A stretch of 64,000 nt of DNA, from contig NZ_RQVE01000011.1 in assembly GCF_003992315.1 (NCBI RefSeq), positions 1 to 64,000 of the forward strand, given 5' to 3'. This DNA is from Veillonella sp. 3891 (GTDB taxonomy: Bacteria; Bacillota; Negativicutes; Veillonellales; Veillonellaceae). Positions 47,480 to 56,783 of this stretch are shown one piece after another. Numbering within the stretch: the first letter of the stretch is position 1; the number at the start of each line of letters is the position of its first letter. The notes under the pieces are model-generated. The model was not told the origin of the DNA. It searched no databases and worked only from the letters and a program-made list of their open reading frames with translations. A program made the position numbers and the translations under genes.

Positions 47480-47702
47480 TGATTTTCTTGATATTAAATG
47501 CACTTCTAGACCGTTGCAGATCAGCAGCAATAGAAGATATTGATGCTCATAGTCGCAGACGTCTTTCGATGTAAAATCGCTCTTTTAACGAAAGATGTTT
47601 ATTTGTCCGTATTTCTGTGTTATGACTAATATCATCCATAGTGATTACCTCGTGATATTTTGTAATTTAGCACTATAATCATACCACGAAATTACTATGG
47701 AT
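47480..47702 (-). mobile_element. Remnant of an IS30-type insertion sequence
   Basis: The minus strand from the ATG at 47639 encodes a short protein start that reads like an IS30 transposase N-terminus (KHLSLKERFYIERRLRL, a stop, then ASISSIAADLQRSRSAF), broken by a TGA and truncated. Immediately before it lies a structured end, with ATCCATAGTGATTACC...CACG (47634-47654) facing CACGAAATTACTATGGAT (47685-47702). Only the 5' end of the element is left. The rest of 47277-47756 holds no gene. Confidence 0.6.
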
Positions 47703-47756
47703 TTTTTATATTCAATTGTTCAATTTTATTATGCAATTAATCTTAATCCAGATATT

Positions 47757-48794
47757 TTATTGTATAGTCGTTGACCTTATATATTCAAATAAATAAGCCT
47801 TAGCTTCTTCTAAAGTGAAAAAATTTTTACTATCCCTAGAAGAACGTCTGCCATTATTTTTAACTACAACATCTATACTTTTTCTTTTCATTTCTAAAAA
47901 AATATCTTTCTTTGGCAATTCATTAGACAGCCCTATCCAATGATAAGTATCACACATAAACCAATTATATAAAAAGTGTATTTTCTCAAGAGAATTTCTC
48001 ATCTCTGTAGCACTATGATATCTTTTTTCAGGTGAAGGGTTGCATACCTTCTTAATTATCTTCTGAATTTTTAATGGAACATAGGGTGCTTGCGGTATTT
48101 TTCCTATTAATTTTCCCGTTTTTATAAAGCTTGCAACGTTATTTATATTTTGTAAAAACAAATTCCAGTTTGATATATTATTTACCATCCTGAACATCGT
48201 CATACCTAAGGCAAAAATATCTGTTTCTACTGTTGCAACCGAATCACTTCCAAATGTTTCTGGGGCCGCATGAGTTATATACCATTTCCACGGAATAATT
48301 AAATCACCTAATGCCGTTGATAAACCAAAATCTGACAATTTAGGAATACCGTTATCAAGCAAAATATTTGCAGGTTTTATGTCTCTATGTATGATACCTT
48401 TTAAATGAGAAAATTCAACTGCAAACAAGATATTCTTAATATAATATATACTCTCAGCAATAGGAATGAATCTATTTCGAAGTAGACTTTCAAGTGAGGT
48501 TCCGTTTGCTAATTCCATATCCACAACAAAAACCAGTTCAGAATTGAAGTTGAGCAACTCACCACTATTTATTCTAATAATATTGTTATGCCGACATTCA
48601 TATGGGATTGCTGCTTCATTAAAAAGTTCATATGCTTTTCTAGGATCTGAAACTTCCAATATTTTAATAGCCTTTTCCGCATTTAAAACTCTATCTACAG
48701 CTTTATAAACTGCACCAAATCCACCATTCCCCAACTTAGCTATTAGTTTATATTTTCCAATTTCTTCACCAGAATAATCATTTTTAATATTCAT
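47757..48794 (-). CDS. Hanks-type Ser/Thr protein kinase with a DUF2188-like tail
   Basis: 345 aa from the ATG at 48794, one nucleotide after the preceding stop. Kinase domain: glycine loop KLGNGGFGAVYKA, catalytic Lys in EKAIKIL, HRDIKPANILL, SDFG, an APETFG box and TDIFALGMTMF. No transmembrane helix or PASTA repeats, so it is a cytosolic kinase unlike PknB. The last 40 residues (DVVVKNNGRRSSRDSKNFF...EEAKAYLF) resemble the small DUF2188 domain. It is translationally linked to the small protein upstream and lies at the edge of the restriction island, so a defence or signalling role is suspected. Confidence 0.88.
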   Translation of the reverse strand: MNIKNDYSGEEIGKYKLIAKLGNGGFGAVYKAVDRVLNAEKAIKILEVSDPRKAYELFNEAAIPYECRHNNIIRINSGELLNFNSELVFVVDMELANGTSLESLLRNRFIPIAESIYYIKNILFAVEFSHLKGIIHRDIKPANILLDNGIPKLSDFGLSTALGDLIIPWKWYITHAAPETFGSDSVATVETDIFALGMTMFRMVNNISNWNLFLQNINNVASFIKTGKLIGKIPQAPYVPLKIQKIIKKVCNPSPEKRYHSATEMRNSLEKIHFLYNWFMCDTYHWIGLSNELPKKDIFLEMKRKSIDVVVKNNGRRSSRDSKNFFTLEEAKAYLFEYIRSTTIQ

Positions 48795-48795
48795 A

Positions 48796-49233
48796 TTACT
48801 GCCCAATCTCAAACCACGCAATTAATGTAGCTTGCATTTCTTCATCAGTTCTAAAACGCATATCTGAAAAATGCTCCGTACAATTTATTATTTTTACTCT
48901 CTTCCCCGCTGTAATCCACTGATTGCTTCTTTCAGTAACAGCTATATTCTTTTGAATACACAACAAATGTAAAACTCCAATTGAAAAGTGCATATAAGGT
49001 ATCTGCTTCATATTAACATTTAAAGATAGCTTATATACAATAGTATCAGGGTGAAATTTTGTAATTAATTCAGTAAAGATATTATGAAAATTCATCATCA
49101 ATCTCCCTGTATGTGCACCTATTTGAAAACTTTGCTTTCCAGTTTCCAAAAGAACAGCAGACTCCATATTTGATCCATCAACAACAGAATACCATAACTC
49201 ATTTTTCTTTATTGCGATACCAAGGCTTATCAT
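48796..49233 (-). CDS. Small protein with possible RNase H/RuvC-like fold (DUF3010-like)
   Basis: 145 aa from the ATG at 49233, with GAGGAG 10 nt upstream. The order of segments (ISLGIAIKKNELWYSVVDG strand pair, HNIFTELITKFHPDTIVYKLS, IGVLHLLCIQKNIAVTERSNQWITAGKR) follows the RuvC/RNase H-like pattern and recalls DUF3010. The usual catalytic acids after GI and in the second strand are missing, so it may be a non-catalytic relative. It forms a two-gene unit with the kinase 1 nt downstream. Function unknown. Confidence 0.6.
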   Translation of the reverse strand: MISLGIAIKKNELWYSVVDGSNMESAVLLETGKQSFQIGAHTGRLMMNFHNIFTELITKFHPDTIVYKLSLNVNMKQIPYMHFSIGVLHLLCIQKNIAVTERSNQWITAGKRVKIINCTEHFSDMRFRTDEEMQATLIAWFEIGQ

Positions 49234-49528
49234 AGCTTTACATCTCCTCAAATTATTTTATCACTGATATAGACATACTTTATTATACCAGTATAATAAA
49301 ATCCTCATTTAGCAAAATAATCAATGAAACAAAAATTCCGATAGTATGTATGTCAACCCCTATAAAAAAGCATATCAACATTTTTTCGATACAACCTACT
49401 TCATAGCCTTGTCTAGACAACCTTCAAAAATCTCCTGATTTTCTGTTACTTCCAGGCTATCTTCCATCTCTATTTTGGGATACATCAACTCTTCGAAATC
49501 CCTATATTTACTAACCTTTGACACACTT

Positions 49529-50914
49529 TTACTTCTGTACTTTAGTCAACAAACTTACACACTCAACATGATACGTCTGCGGGAACATATCCACAGGTTG
49601 GACTTTCACCAATTGGTAGCCTTGTTTCGTCAGTATTTCTATATCTCGTGCCATAGAAGATGGGTTACAAGACACGTATACGATTCGTTTTGGTGCCATG
49701 CCAACGGCAGCATGTAATACATCTTCTTTACAGCCTGCACGGATAGGATCAAATACAATCACATCAGGCTTAATACCTTGTTTATACAACCTAGGCATTT
49801 CCACAGCTGCATCGCCTACGATAAATTCTGTATTACTATATCCATTTCGTTCTGCATTCTTTTTCGCATCTGCGATGGCAGGTTCTACGATTTCAATACC
49901 GATGACGTTCTTTGCTTTGTGCGCCAAGAACAAAGAAATAGTTCCTGTTCCACAATAAGCGTCAATCACTGTTTCATGGCCTTTCAAGTCTGCAAATTCT
50001 AAGGCTGTGTCGTACAACACAGTGGTTTGTTCTGGGTTGACTTGAAAGAAAGAATGCGGCGATAACTGAAAGGACAAATCTTTAATATAATCTGTAATTT
50101 GATCTTTCCCATAGATGGTACGATTCGTAGGGCCTAAAATCACATTCGTTTGTTTTGGATTGTGATTCACTACGATAGATGTCACCTGTGGCAACACAGT
50201 TACGATGCGCTCCACCAATTCCGTTTCATGAGGAATGCTCGCTGTACGACTTACAAGGATAACCATCCATTCCTCTTTACCGATACGACCTACTACATGA
50301 CGAACTACCCCAATTCCTCTATGTTCATCATAAGGTTCGATTCCTAGTTCTTTCATAGCATCATAGCAAACCTTGCGTATATCATCATTCCCTGCATCTT
50401 GAATAGGGCACTGTTCATGATTGATAATGCTATGAGATCCCCTTTGGTAAAAGCCCATGCGGACATTACCTACGGTACCCCCTACAGGCATTTGCATTTT
50501 ATTACGATACCGCCATGGTTCCTCTGGTCCTATGCAAGGTAATACCAACTCTGGGTCACTTTTAGCAATACGTTCGATAACCGCTTTCACAGATTCTGTT
50601 TTTAGTCGTAGTTGCTCTGTATAGGATGCATGTTGTAATTGGCAGCCCCCACAATTGCCATACACTTCGCATTGCGGCTCCACTCGCTCTGCAGAGGGTG
50701 TCATAACTGATACGATGTCACCTACGGCATAGTTTTTCTTTACTAAATTAATCTTCACTTGTACAGTTTCATTGGGCAAAGCATAGGGTACAAATACGGT
50801 AAATCCTTCGTATTTGCCTACCCCTTCGCCACTACTACCGATGCCGTGAATATCTATAGTATATATAGTTCCAACGCACACTGGTGCGTTCTGTTGTTTC
50901 TTCTTCTCACTCAT
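49529..50914 (-). CDS. rlmD: 23S rRNA uracil-C5 methyltransferase (RlmD/RlmCD type)
   Basis: 461 aa. Residues 12-70 are a TRAM domain. The [4Fe-4S] cysteines are in CEVYGNCGGCQLQH. SAM-binding follows with VIDAYCGTGTISLF, and the catalytic loop is VYVSCNPSSMARD with the nucleophilic Cys. It makes 5-methyluridine in 23S rRNA with SAM. The Firmicute RlmCD enzymes modify two positions, and which one applies here cannot be decided. The window region 49234-49528 before it holds no gene. Confidence 0.92.
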   Translation of the reverse strand: MSEKKKQQNAPVCVGTIYTIDIHGIGSSGEGVGKYEGFTVFVPYALPNETVQVKINLVKKNYAVGDIVSVMTPSAERVEPQCEVYGNCGGCQLQHASYTEQLRLKTESVKAVIERIAKSDPELVLPCIGPEEPWRYRNKMQMPVGGTVGNVRMGFYQRGSHSIINHEQCPIQDAGNDDIRKVCYDAMKELGIEPYDEHRGIGVVRHVVGRIGKEEWMVILVSRTASIPHETELVERIVTVLPQVTSIVVNHNPKQTNVILGPTNRTIYGKDQITDYIKDLSFQLSPHSFFQVNPEQTTVLYDTALEFADLKGHETVIDAYCGTGTISLFLAHKAKNVIGIEIVEPAIADAKKNAERNGYSNTEFIVGDAAVEMPRLYKQGIKPDVIVFDPIRAGCKEDVLHAAVGMAPKRIVYVSCNPSSMARDIEILTKQGYQLVKVQPVDMFPQTYHVECVSLLTKVQK

Positions 50915-51033
50915 CTATACATCCTTTAGTAATATAATCATTGTCCATCAATGTATTTCTTTTTATTATATCATTTCTTATGCATTCCTAATATATTTTT
51001 GTATATCACTACTCTTTAGTGTTAAAACAAAAA

Positions 51034-51077
51034 GCATATAGTCCCCATTGATGTATATCATCATAGAAACTATATGC
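51034..51077 (-). terminator. terC terminator
   Basis: GCATATAGT (51034-51042) / ACTATATGC (51069-51077), followed by TTTTTGTTTT on the minus strand. It lies downstream of the terC-family gene. Confidence 0.7.
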
Positions 51078-51153
51078 CTAAGTATTAGATTATTAGTGAA
51101 CTAGTATGCTTTATATCATGGTGTACCAAGCATTTACTTTCACTATTATCAGT

Positions 51154-51816
51154 CTATTTCACCAACCGATTGCGAATCATCGCCGCTCCTAAGACCAATA
51201 CAACACAGCCGATATGGAATGGCAAGCTATATGGTTCAATATATGGTGCTGCCATTGGATCATGTTGAATCATGCTAGCAGAGACCCATCCTAGGATACC
51301 ACCACCTGCGTATAGAATAACAGGGAATTTATCAATCAGTTTTACAAAGATAGTACTGCCCCAAACAATAATTGGCACTGTTACTAACATACCAGCTACT
51401 ACTAGCCCAAAATGACCTTCTGCTGCTGCCACAACGCCTAGCACATTATCGATGCCCATCACACCATCAGCAATGATAATCGTAGCAATAGCGCCCCAGA
51501 TATTATCTTTTGCTTCAATATTGTGTTCATTATCGCCATCTTTCAATAAGGAATAGCCAATCCAAAGCAACATAATCCCACCAACAATGCGTAATGCAGG
51601 AATATTATCTAAAGCTTCAATAAACAAAATGGCCATCACTAGACGCAAAACAATTGCCCCTGCTGTGCCCCAGAAAATAGCACGTTTACGCAAATGTTCC
51701 GGCAAGTTTTTAGCTGCCATACCAATAACGATAGCATTATCGCCAGCCAATAATATATCAATAATAATAATTTGTAAAATTGCTAATAACCCTTGTGTTG
51801 ATGTAATATCCACCAT
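51154..51816 (-). CDS. TerC-family membrane protein (YjbE type)
   Basis: 220 aa, about seven membrane helices. The TerC signature acids are in IIIDILLAGDNAIVIGMAAKNLP and IADGVMGIDNVLGVVAAAEG. Members are linked to manganese export or metal loading of secreted proteins and, historically, tellurite resistance. The AGGAGG site is only 2 nt from the ATG, so the following GTG (51813) may be the real start. No yybP-ykoY riboswitch was found upstream. Confidence 0.9.
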   Translation of the reverse strand: MVDITSTQGLLAILQIIIIDILLAGDNAIVIGMAAKNLPEHLRKRAIFWGTAGAIVLRLVMAILFIEALDNIPALRIVGGIMLLWIGYSLLKDGDNEHNIEAKDNIWGAIATIIIADGVMGIDNVLGVVAAAEGHFGLVVAGMLVTVPIIVWGSTIFVKLIDKFPVILYAGGGILGWVSASMIQHDPMAAPYIEPYSLPFHIGCVVLVLGAAMIRNRLVK

Positions 51817-51878
51817 ATCCTCCTATATTTACTACTTAGAATACATTTTATTATAGCATAGGGAACCCATAAAACAAA

Positions 51879-51907
51879 GGATAGCCAATTCTCTGAATCA
51901 GCTATCC
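51879..51907 (-). terminator. Terminator of the 3D-domain protein gene
   Basis: GGATAGC (51879-51885) / GCTATCC (51901-51907), then TTTGTTTTATG on the minus strand. Confidence 0.65.
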
Positions 51908-52016
51908 TCTATATTAGTAACAACTAAATTACTCTAGTTCCTACCTCTTTATTTTTGTGTAATAACACGTTTGCAATTAGATGTTCTTTCTGTTTTACAA
52001 CAAATCAATGACTTCT

Positions 52017-52820
52017 CTAATCTAAAATATATACTTTTACTGTTCGACGACCAAATTGGATGGCCTCATTATAGCTATCCATAGCCAAATCAATGCGATG
52101 ACCTATAATAGCACCACCTGTATCATCCGCTACAGCATAACCATATCCTTCCACATACACTTCTGTTCCTAATGGAATTACATTAGGATCTACCGAAACA
52201 TACCCACGGCGAAGTGCGTTGCCTCTAGCTGTATGTGTACCAGATTCATAACTTGAATAGGCACTAGCTTCCATTTCTAATGTTTTTTTATAGCTTGTTG
52301 GTTTGCCTCGTTTGATAGATAATTTTGACCATGTAGCACTATCAACAGTTCCTGTCACTGGTAATCCATAATGACGCTGGAAACGAATCAAAGCTTCTTT
52401 AGTTCCATCCCCAAAGACACCATCAACAGCTCCAGGAGAAAATCCACTATCTACTAATTTAAGTTGTACTTCTTCTATGTTGCGACCACGATCACCAAAC
52501 CGTGATACTTCTACACTACGGGTATTTCGAGATGCTTGTTGCCCCTCAAAGTGTTTTTGATTCTCTAGTAAAGCACGCATTGTTTCTTTACCTACTCTAC
52601 CGTCTGGAGTTAACCCGTGTTCTTTCTGAAAGACGAGTACTGCGTATTCTGTATTATTCCCAAACACACCATCTGCTGTATCAAGCAAATAGCCTTGGGC
52701 TACTAACAACGCTTGTAACTCTTCTACCTCTTTTCCGCGATCACCACGTCCTGATGTTGCCAAAGCTGTCACCATGGTACATACCAACAGGAGAATCGCT
52801 AGGAGAGTTATTTTTTTCAC
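52017..52820 (-). CDS. Secreted peptidoglycan-binding protein with C-terminal 3D domain
   Basis: 267 aa from the GTG at 52820, which has GAGGTGA 5 nt upstream and gives a clean signal peptide (MKKITLLAILLLVCTMVTALA). Two peptidoglycan-binding helical repeats follow (GDRGKEVEELQALLV...VFQKEHGL and GDRGRNIEEVQLKLV...FQRHYGL). The 3D domain at 180-267 has the aspartates in YAVADDTGGAI and HRIDLAMDS. This fold is shared with MltA/RlpA-type lytic enzymes. It probably binds or cleaves cell-wall glycan in the periplasm. Confidence 0.92.
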   Translation of the reverse strand: MKKITLLAILLLVCTMVTALATSGRGDRGKEVEELQALLVAQGYLLDTADGVFGNNTEYAVLVFQKEHGLTPDGRVGKETMRALLENQKHFEGQQASRNTRSVEVSRFGDRGRNIEEVQLKLVDSGFSPGAVDGVFGDGTKEALIRFQRHYGLPVTGTVDSATWSKLSIKRGKPTSYKKTLEMEASAYSSYESGTHTARGNALRRGYVSVDPNVIPLGTEVYVEGYGYAVADDTGGAIIGHRIDLAMDSYNEAIQFGRRTVKVYILD

Positions 52821-53253
52821 GATGTTCACCTCATATCTAAATGCTTATACATTTTACCATTTTTTGGGACATACGTCAAAAAAACAGGGCTTTTTTAACA
52901 CTTTAACACCACTTAGTACCTATTTTTATCACATTTTTCCCACATATAGTATAAATCACTCCCCATAGGAAATACCACCTACTATATATGTACACTAAAA
53001 ATGTTAGTTTTCCTCAATTTCTATAGTAAATATGCATAAAAATGGAGTTGCTATACTAAATTGGTATAATAGATCATTTCAATATGATGTGATACAAAAG
53101 TTTTACATATTAAAATAATCATAATAAATAATATTTTAAAATTGAAGAAGTTAGAATTATATCTTGAAAAATAATTATAACAAAAAAGCTCACTAAAATG
53201 ACTAATCATCATTCAAATGAGCTTTTCACAATACATCTTTAAAATGAGATTAT
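52821..53253. other. AT-rich gap without a gene
   Basis: About 430 bp between the 3D protein and SemiSWEET genes. It is very AT-rich with only the SemiSWEET terminator (53184-53226) recognisable. No coding sequence with a start and ribosome site on either strand. Confidence 0.5.
53184..53226 (-). terminator. SemiSWEET terminator
   Basis: AAAGCTCA (53185-53192) and TGAGCTTTT (53218-53226) pair. On the minus strand a T run follows, just past the small transporter gene. Confidence 0.7.
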
Positions 53254-53511
53254 TTAAAATGCCGTAATGGTTGCAAGCAATCCAAAGATAATTCCCGGCA
53301 AGTTTGCTACTGCCAAAGGATAGTCCTTTTTTTCTTTTAAAAGTCCGTAACTTGCCCATATGATACAGTTAATCGTCGCTGCCAAGGGCTGCAGAAAAAA
53401 TGTTTTATTCCCATCCAAGTTTCCCATGATTTGCGGAACATAAGACACATACATCATTACTGAAAGGAATGTTCCAAGCCATCCTAACATTTTTAAATTT
53501 TTTTCACTCAT
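53254..53511 (-). CDS. SemiSWEET sugar transporter (PQ-loop/MtN3 family)
   Basis: 85 aa with three membrane helices, the bacterial half-size SWEET unit. LGWLGTFLSVMMYVSYVPQIMGNLDGNK contains the PQ-loop motif, and LQPLAATINCIIWASYGLLKEKKDYPLAVANLPG the third-helix conserved asparagine. It would dimerise to move a sugar or small solute by facilitated diffusion. AGAGGGAAG upstream supports the start at 53511. Confidence 0.9.
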   Translation of the reverse strand: MSEKNLKMLGWLGTFLSVMMYVSYVPQIMGNLDGNKTFFLQPLAATINCIIWASYGLLKEKKDYPLAVANLPGIIFGLLATITAF

Positions 53512-53733
53512 TCTATTATCTTCCCTCTTATAAGATCAATTAACTTAAATATTTTAGTAGTATATCACAAAATGTTAGGAAATCAATACTTAAATTTAAG
53601 TTTTTATATAATATCTATGAAGTAGTCAAACATTTGTGACACAACCCTAAACTTTCTGGTATAGAATCTCTCCCCATCAATCTTATGACTTCGCTCTATC
53701 TTTCCATTTTGCCACGGTGAAAATAAACCTAAT

Positions 53734-53769
53734 AAAACCGTAGTAAAAGTGTCCTTTTACTACGGTTTT
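53734..53769 (-). terminator. Terminator of the metal-chelate ABC operon
   Basis: AAAACCGTAGTAAAAG (53734-53749) / CTTTTACTACGGTTTT (53754-53769): a perfect 16-bp stem with a TGTC loop, just after the second binding-protein gene. A T-rich tail may serve both directions. Confidence 0.9.
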
Positions 53770-53807
53770 AATATAGAGTCAACCGGAACTATTTGCTACT
53801 ATTGCAA

Positions 53808-54863
53808 CTATTGTGGACCTTCTCCAGCAATAATACGCTCTGCCTCTACGTTAGATAAATCATAATGCATAAAGTTTTTATAGAAATCTTGTGTTTCTTT
53901 CACTAGGTTAATATCCGCAAATAATTGTGGTTGGATGATTTGACCTGCCCATAAGATTTGTAATGCTGATTCAGCACTATATCGATCCCATTTAAATGTT
54001 CCTACAGGATTACTATATACACGACCCATTTGAACCGCTTTAATGCCACTCCATTGTGGATCATTCATAATTTTTTCAATAGCTGCTTTAGAGTTCACAT
54101 CACCCACTATAATAATATCTGGGTTCGCTTTGATGATTTCTTCCATGGTTAGTGTAAGCCCACGACCTTTTTGTTCGATCGCATTAATACCCCCAGCATA
54201 GTGAATCCATTCATCAATAATTGTTTTAGTACCATCTACTTTTAGTAAATTTTCACCTGTCGCAATATGCATCACTCTTGGACGTTCCGCATCAGTTAAA
54301 GCTTTCGTTTTTTCTTCTGCTAAAGCGATATTTTTATCTAAATACGCATTGTAACTCTTAGCAATCTCTACCGCATTGCCACCAAGAATATCGGCAGTCA
54401 TGGATACTACATTGCGAAGTCCTTTATAATCAGTAAACTCCATATGCACTGCTGTAAAGCCACCTTGACGGACTTGTTCTGCTTGTTTTTTACTATTTAC
54501 AATAATCACTTGTGGTGATACTTTTTGTAGTTCTTCTAATTGTAAATCAAAGCCAAAACGATCTGGTGCAGCAATATTTTTAATATTTGGATAAATATGT
54601 GAGAACCAAGGTAATGTTTGTACATATTGTGTAGTAGCAACTAACTTATCTGCTCCACCTAGCATCAACATAACTTGATTATTCGCTGGCCATAAGTCAG
54701 CAATCCGCTCCACATGTGTTGGTAATTGAACTTGGGTGCCACCAATATCGGTGATAGTATGTACTTCTTGCGTTGCTCCTTTTGATGCATTTTCTGTACC
54801 ACAACCGGCTAACAAGCCAATGGAAATCAACAATGCAAAGAGCATAGTAATAATTCGTTTCAT
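53808..54863 (-). CDS. Metal-chelate ABC transporter binding lipoprotein (second copy)
   Basis: 351 aa lipoprotein (signal peptide, lipobox GLLAGC). Periplasmic-binding protein of the FecB/BtuF class III fold, joined by one long helix: HTITDIGGTQVQLPTHVERIADLWPANNQVMLMLGG. Close paralogue of the 54925-55980 protein (shared segments such as FADINLVKETQDFYKNF). It binds an iron, haem or cobalamin-type complex; the ligand is not identifiable by eye. Last gene of the operon, preceded by AGGAG and a 61-bp gap. Confidence 0.88.
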   Translation of the reverse strand: MKRIITMLFALLISIGLLAGCGTENASKGATQEVHTITDIGGTQVQLPTHVERIADLWPANNQVMLMLGGADKLVATTQYVQTLPWFSHIYPNIKNIAAPDRFGFDLQLEELQKVSPQVIIVNSKKQAEQVRQGGFTAVHMEFTDYKGLRNVVSMTADILGGNAVEIAKSYNAYLDKNIALAEEKTKALTDAERPRVMHIATGENLLKVDGTKTIIDEWIHYAGGINAIEQKGRGLTLTMEEIIKANPDIIIVGDVNSKAAIEKIMNDPQWSGIKAVQMGRVYSNPVGTFKWDRYSAESALQILWAGQIIQPQLFADINLVKETQDFYKNFMHYDLSNVEAERIIAGEGPQ

Positions 54864-54924
54864 AACGTCTCCTAACTAGCTTCCATACACAAACTAACTA
54901 CTTCAAAATCACGTGTCTATACAT

Positions 54925-55980
54925 TTAATTTGCAGGACTTTCACCATGGATAATACGTTCTGCATCATCACTAGATAAATCAAAATGTAAGAAATCTTTA
55001 TAGAACTTTTGTGTTTCTTTCACTAGGTTAATATCCGCAAATAAATGTGGTTGAATGATTTGACCTGCCCATAAGATTTGTAATGCTGATTCAGCACTAT
55101 ATCGATCCCAGTTGAACGTTCCTACAGGATTGCGGTATACACGATGATTTCTAACAGCTTTTAAACTAGCCCATTGTGGGTCATTCATCATTTGGTCAAT
55201 ACCTTTTTGTGCTTGTGTACCACCGATAATGATAATATCTGGATCTGCTTTGATGATTTCTTCTATGGTTACTACGATTTGTGGACCTTCTGTTGTAATG
55301 GCATTCTTGCCACCTGCATAACGAATCCATTCATTAATAATCGTTTTGTCTCCATCTACTTTTAATAAATTATCTCCGCCTACGATATGCAACACAGTTG
55401 GACGTTCCGCATCGCTAAGATGTTTCGTTTTTTCTTCCGCTAATTTTACATTACCATCTAAATAGGCCAAATATTGTTTACTAATATCGATAGCCTTACC
55501 ACCTAATACATCGGCTGTAATAGCCACTGTTTTTCGCAATCCTTCATAGTCTGCAAAATTCACACGTACTGCTGGAAGACCTGCTTTGCGAGCCATTTCA
55601 ATTTGGTTCTTATTGCTAGCCAATACCACTTGTGGATTTAATTTTTGAATTTCCTCCATTTGTACATCTGTGCCTTTTACCGGCGCTGGAATCTCTTTAA
55701 TTCTAGGATATACTTTTGCAAACCAAGGCAATCCTTGTACATTTTTTGTAGTAGATACTAGTGTATCTGCGCCCCCTAACATCAATACAACTTGGTTATT
55801 AGCATGCCATAAATCTGCTACTTGTTTGATATCTTTTGGAATCGTCACTTCCGTTCCATCAATATCTGTGACAACCCTCGTAGAAGATGTATTCCCTTGG
55901 GATGCATTTTCTGTGCCACAACCAGCCAACATACAAATGGCGGTAAATAAAGCTAATAACAATACTACAATACGCTTCAT
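54925..55980 (-). CDS. Metal-chelate ABC transporter binding lipoprotein (first copy)
   Basis: 351 aa from the ATG at 55980, which has AGGGGAGG upstream and overlaps the ATPase stop (ATGA). Signal peptide with lipobox CMLAGC. Same FecB/BtuF-type fold as the next gene (VVTDIDGTEVTIPKDIKQVADLWHANNQVVLMLGG). Two tandem binding proteins on one FecCD permease suggest two ligand forms or a broadened range. Confidence 0.88.
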   Translation of the reverse strand: MKRIVVLLLALFTAICMLAGCGTENASQGNTSSTRVVTDIDGTEVTIPKDIKQVADLWHANNQVVLMLGGADTLVSTTKNVQGLPWFAKVYPRIKEIPAPVKGTDVQMEEIQKLNPQVVLASNKNQIEMARKAGLPAVRVNFADYEGLRKTVAITADVLGGKAIDISKQYLAYLDGNVKLAEEKTKHLSDAERPTVLHIVGGDNLLKVDGDKTIINEWIRYAGGKNAITTEGPQIVVTIEEIIKADPDIIIIGGTQAQKGIDQMMNDPQWASLKAVRNHRVYRNPVGTFNWDRYSAESALQILWAGQIIQPHLFADINLVKETQKFYKDFLHFDLSSDDAERIIHGESPAN

Positions 55981-56783
55981 AAAACCTCCCCTTTCTGACC
56001 TAACTGTGGGATTACGCAAACTGTGCGCTGTACCGTTTCGCTGTAAAATAAACTAAGCTTGGTCCGGTAAATTCTCTCCAATACTTCCACAGTTACATCA
56101 CTGACAGAATCGTAAAAATCTATTGTTCCACCACGACATAAACCGACACGGCTATTCAGTAATAAAGCCTGTTCCGGTACATGTGTAGTGAAAATAATAG
56201 CGTACCCTTGTGTTCGCAATTGTTCTATTGTTTCTAGAACAATCACCTGGTTTCGTATATCTAATGCAGATGTTGGTTCATCCATTAATAATAATCTCGT
56301 ATCTTGTAATAAGGCACGTCCAATGGCTACTAATTGACGTTGTCCACCACTTAAATCGCGACACGGTTTATCTCGTAATTCTGTAATCCCCAGCATCTCT
56401 AGTATGTTATCCGTTTTTTGAAATTCTTCTTTTCCTGGAGAAGAAAACATCCCCGTTCGTAACGTCGCTCCAAACGATATATAATCTCGTACCGTATAGG
56501 CTATATCTGCCCCTATAATCTGTGGTACAAAAGCAATTAACTTCGCGCGTTCTTGAATAGACACACTACCTAAATCTACACCATTGCAATAGATATGTCC
56601 CGATTGCACCTGCTGAAAGCACATCAAGCAACTAAGCAAGGTAGATTTACCTACCCCATTACGCCCTAATAAAGCTAAGGTATCGCCAGCTTTCACAGAG
56701 AATGATAAATCCGTAAAAATATTAGGCTCACCTTTGCCATAGGAAAAAGAGATAGAATCTACTGAAAGTTCAAAGGAATCCAT
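55977..56783 (-). CDS. FecE/BtuD-type ABC transporter ATPase
   Basis: 268 aa. Walker A is LLGRNGVGKST, with LSGGQRQLVAIGRAL, and Walker B LLLMDEPTSALD. The Q-loop region FVPQIIGADIAYTVRDYISFGA is typical of siderophore/cobalamin importers. It shares its start with the end of the permease gene (coupled translation). Confidence 0.92.
   Translation of the reverse strand: MDSFELSVDSISFSYGKGEPNIFTDLSFSVKAGDTLALLGRNGVGKSTLLSCLMCFQQVQSGHIYCNGVDLGSVSIQERAKLIAFVPQIIGADIAYTVRDYISFGATLRTGMFSSPGKEEFQKTDNILEMLGITELRDKPCRDLSGGQRQLVAIGRALLQDTRLLLMDEPTSALDIRNQVIVLETIEQLRTQGYAIIFTTHVPEQALLLNSRVGLCRGGTIDFYDSVSDVTVEVLERIYRTKLSLFYSETVQRTVCVIPQLGQKGEVL

Noticed and set aside
47350-47574. A 74-codon plus-strand gene upstream of the LlaJI-type operon
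   Set aside because: It is antisense to the IS30 transposase remnant, which explains its C-terminal arginine-rich part.
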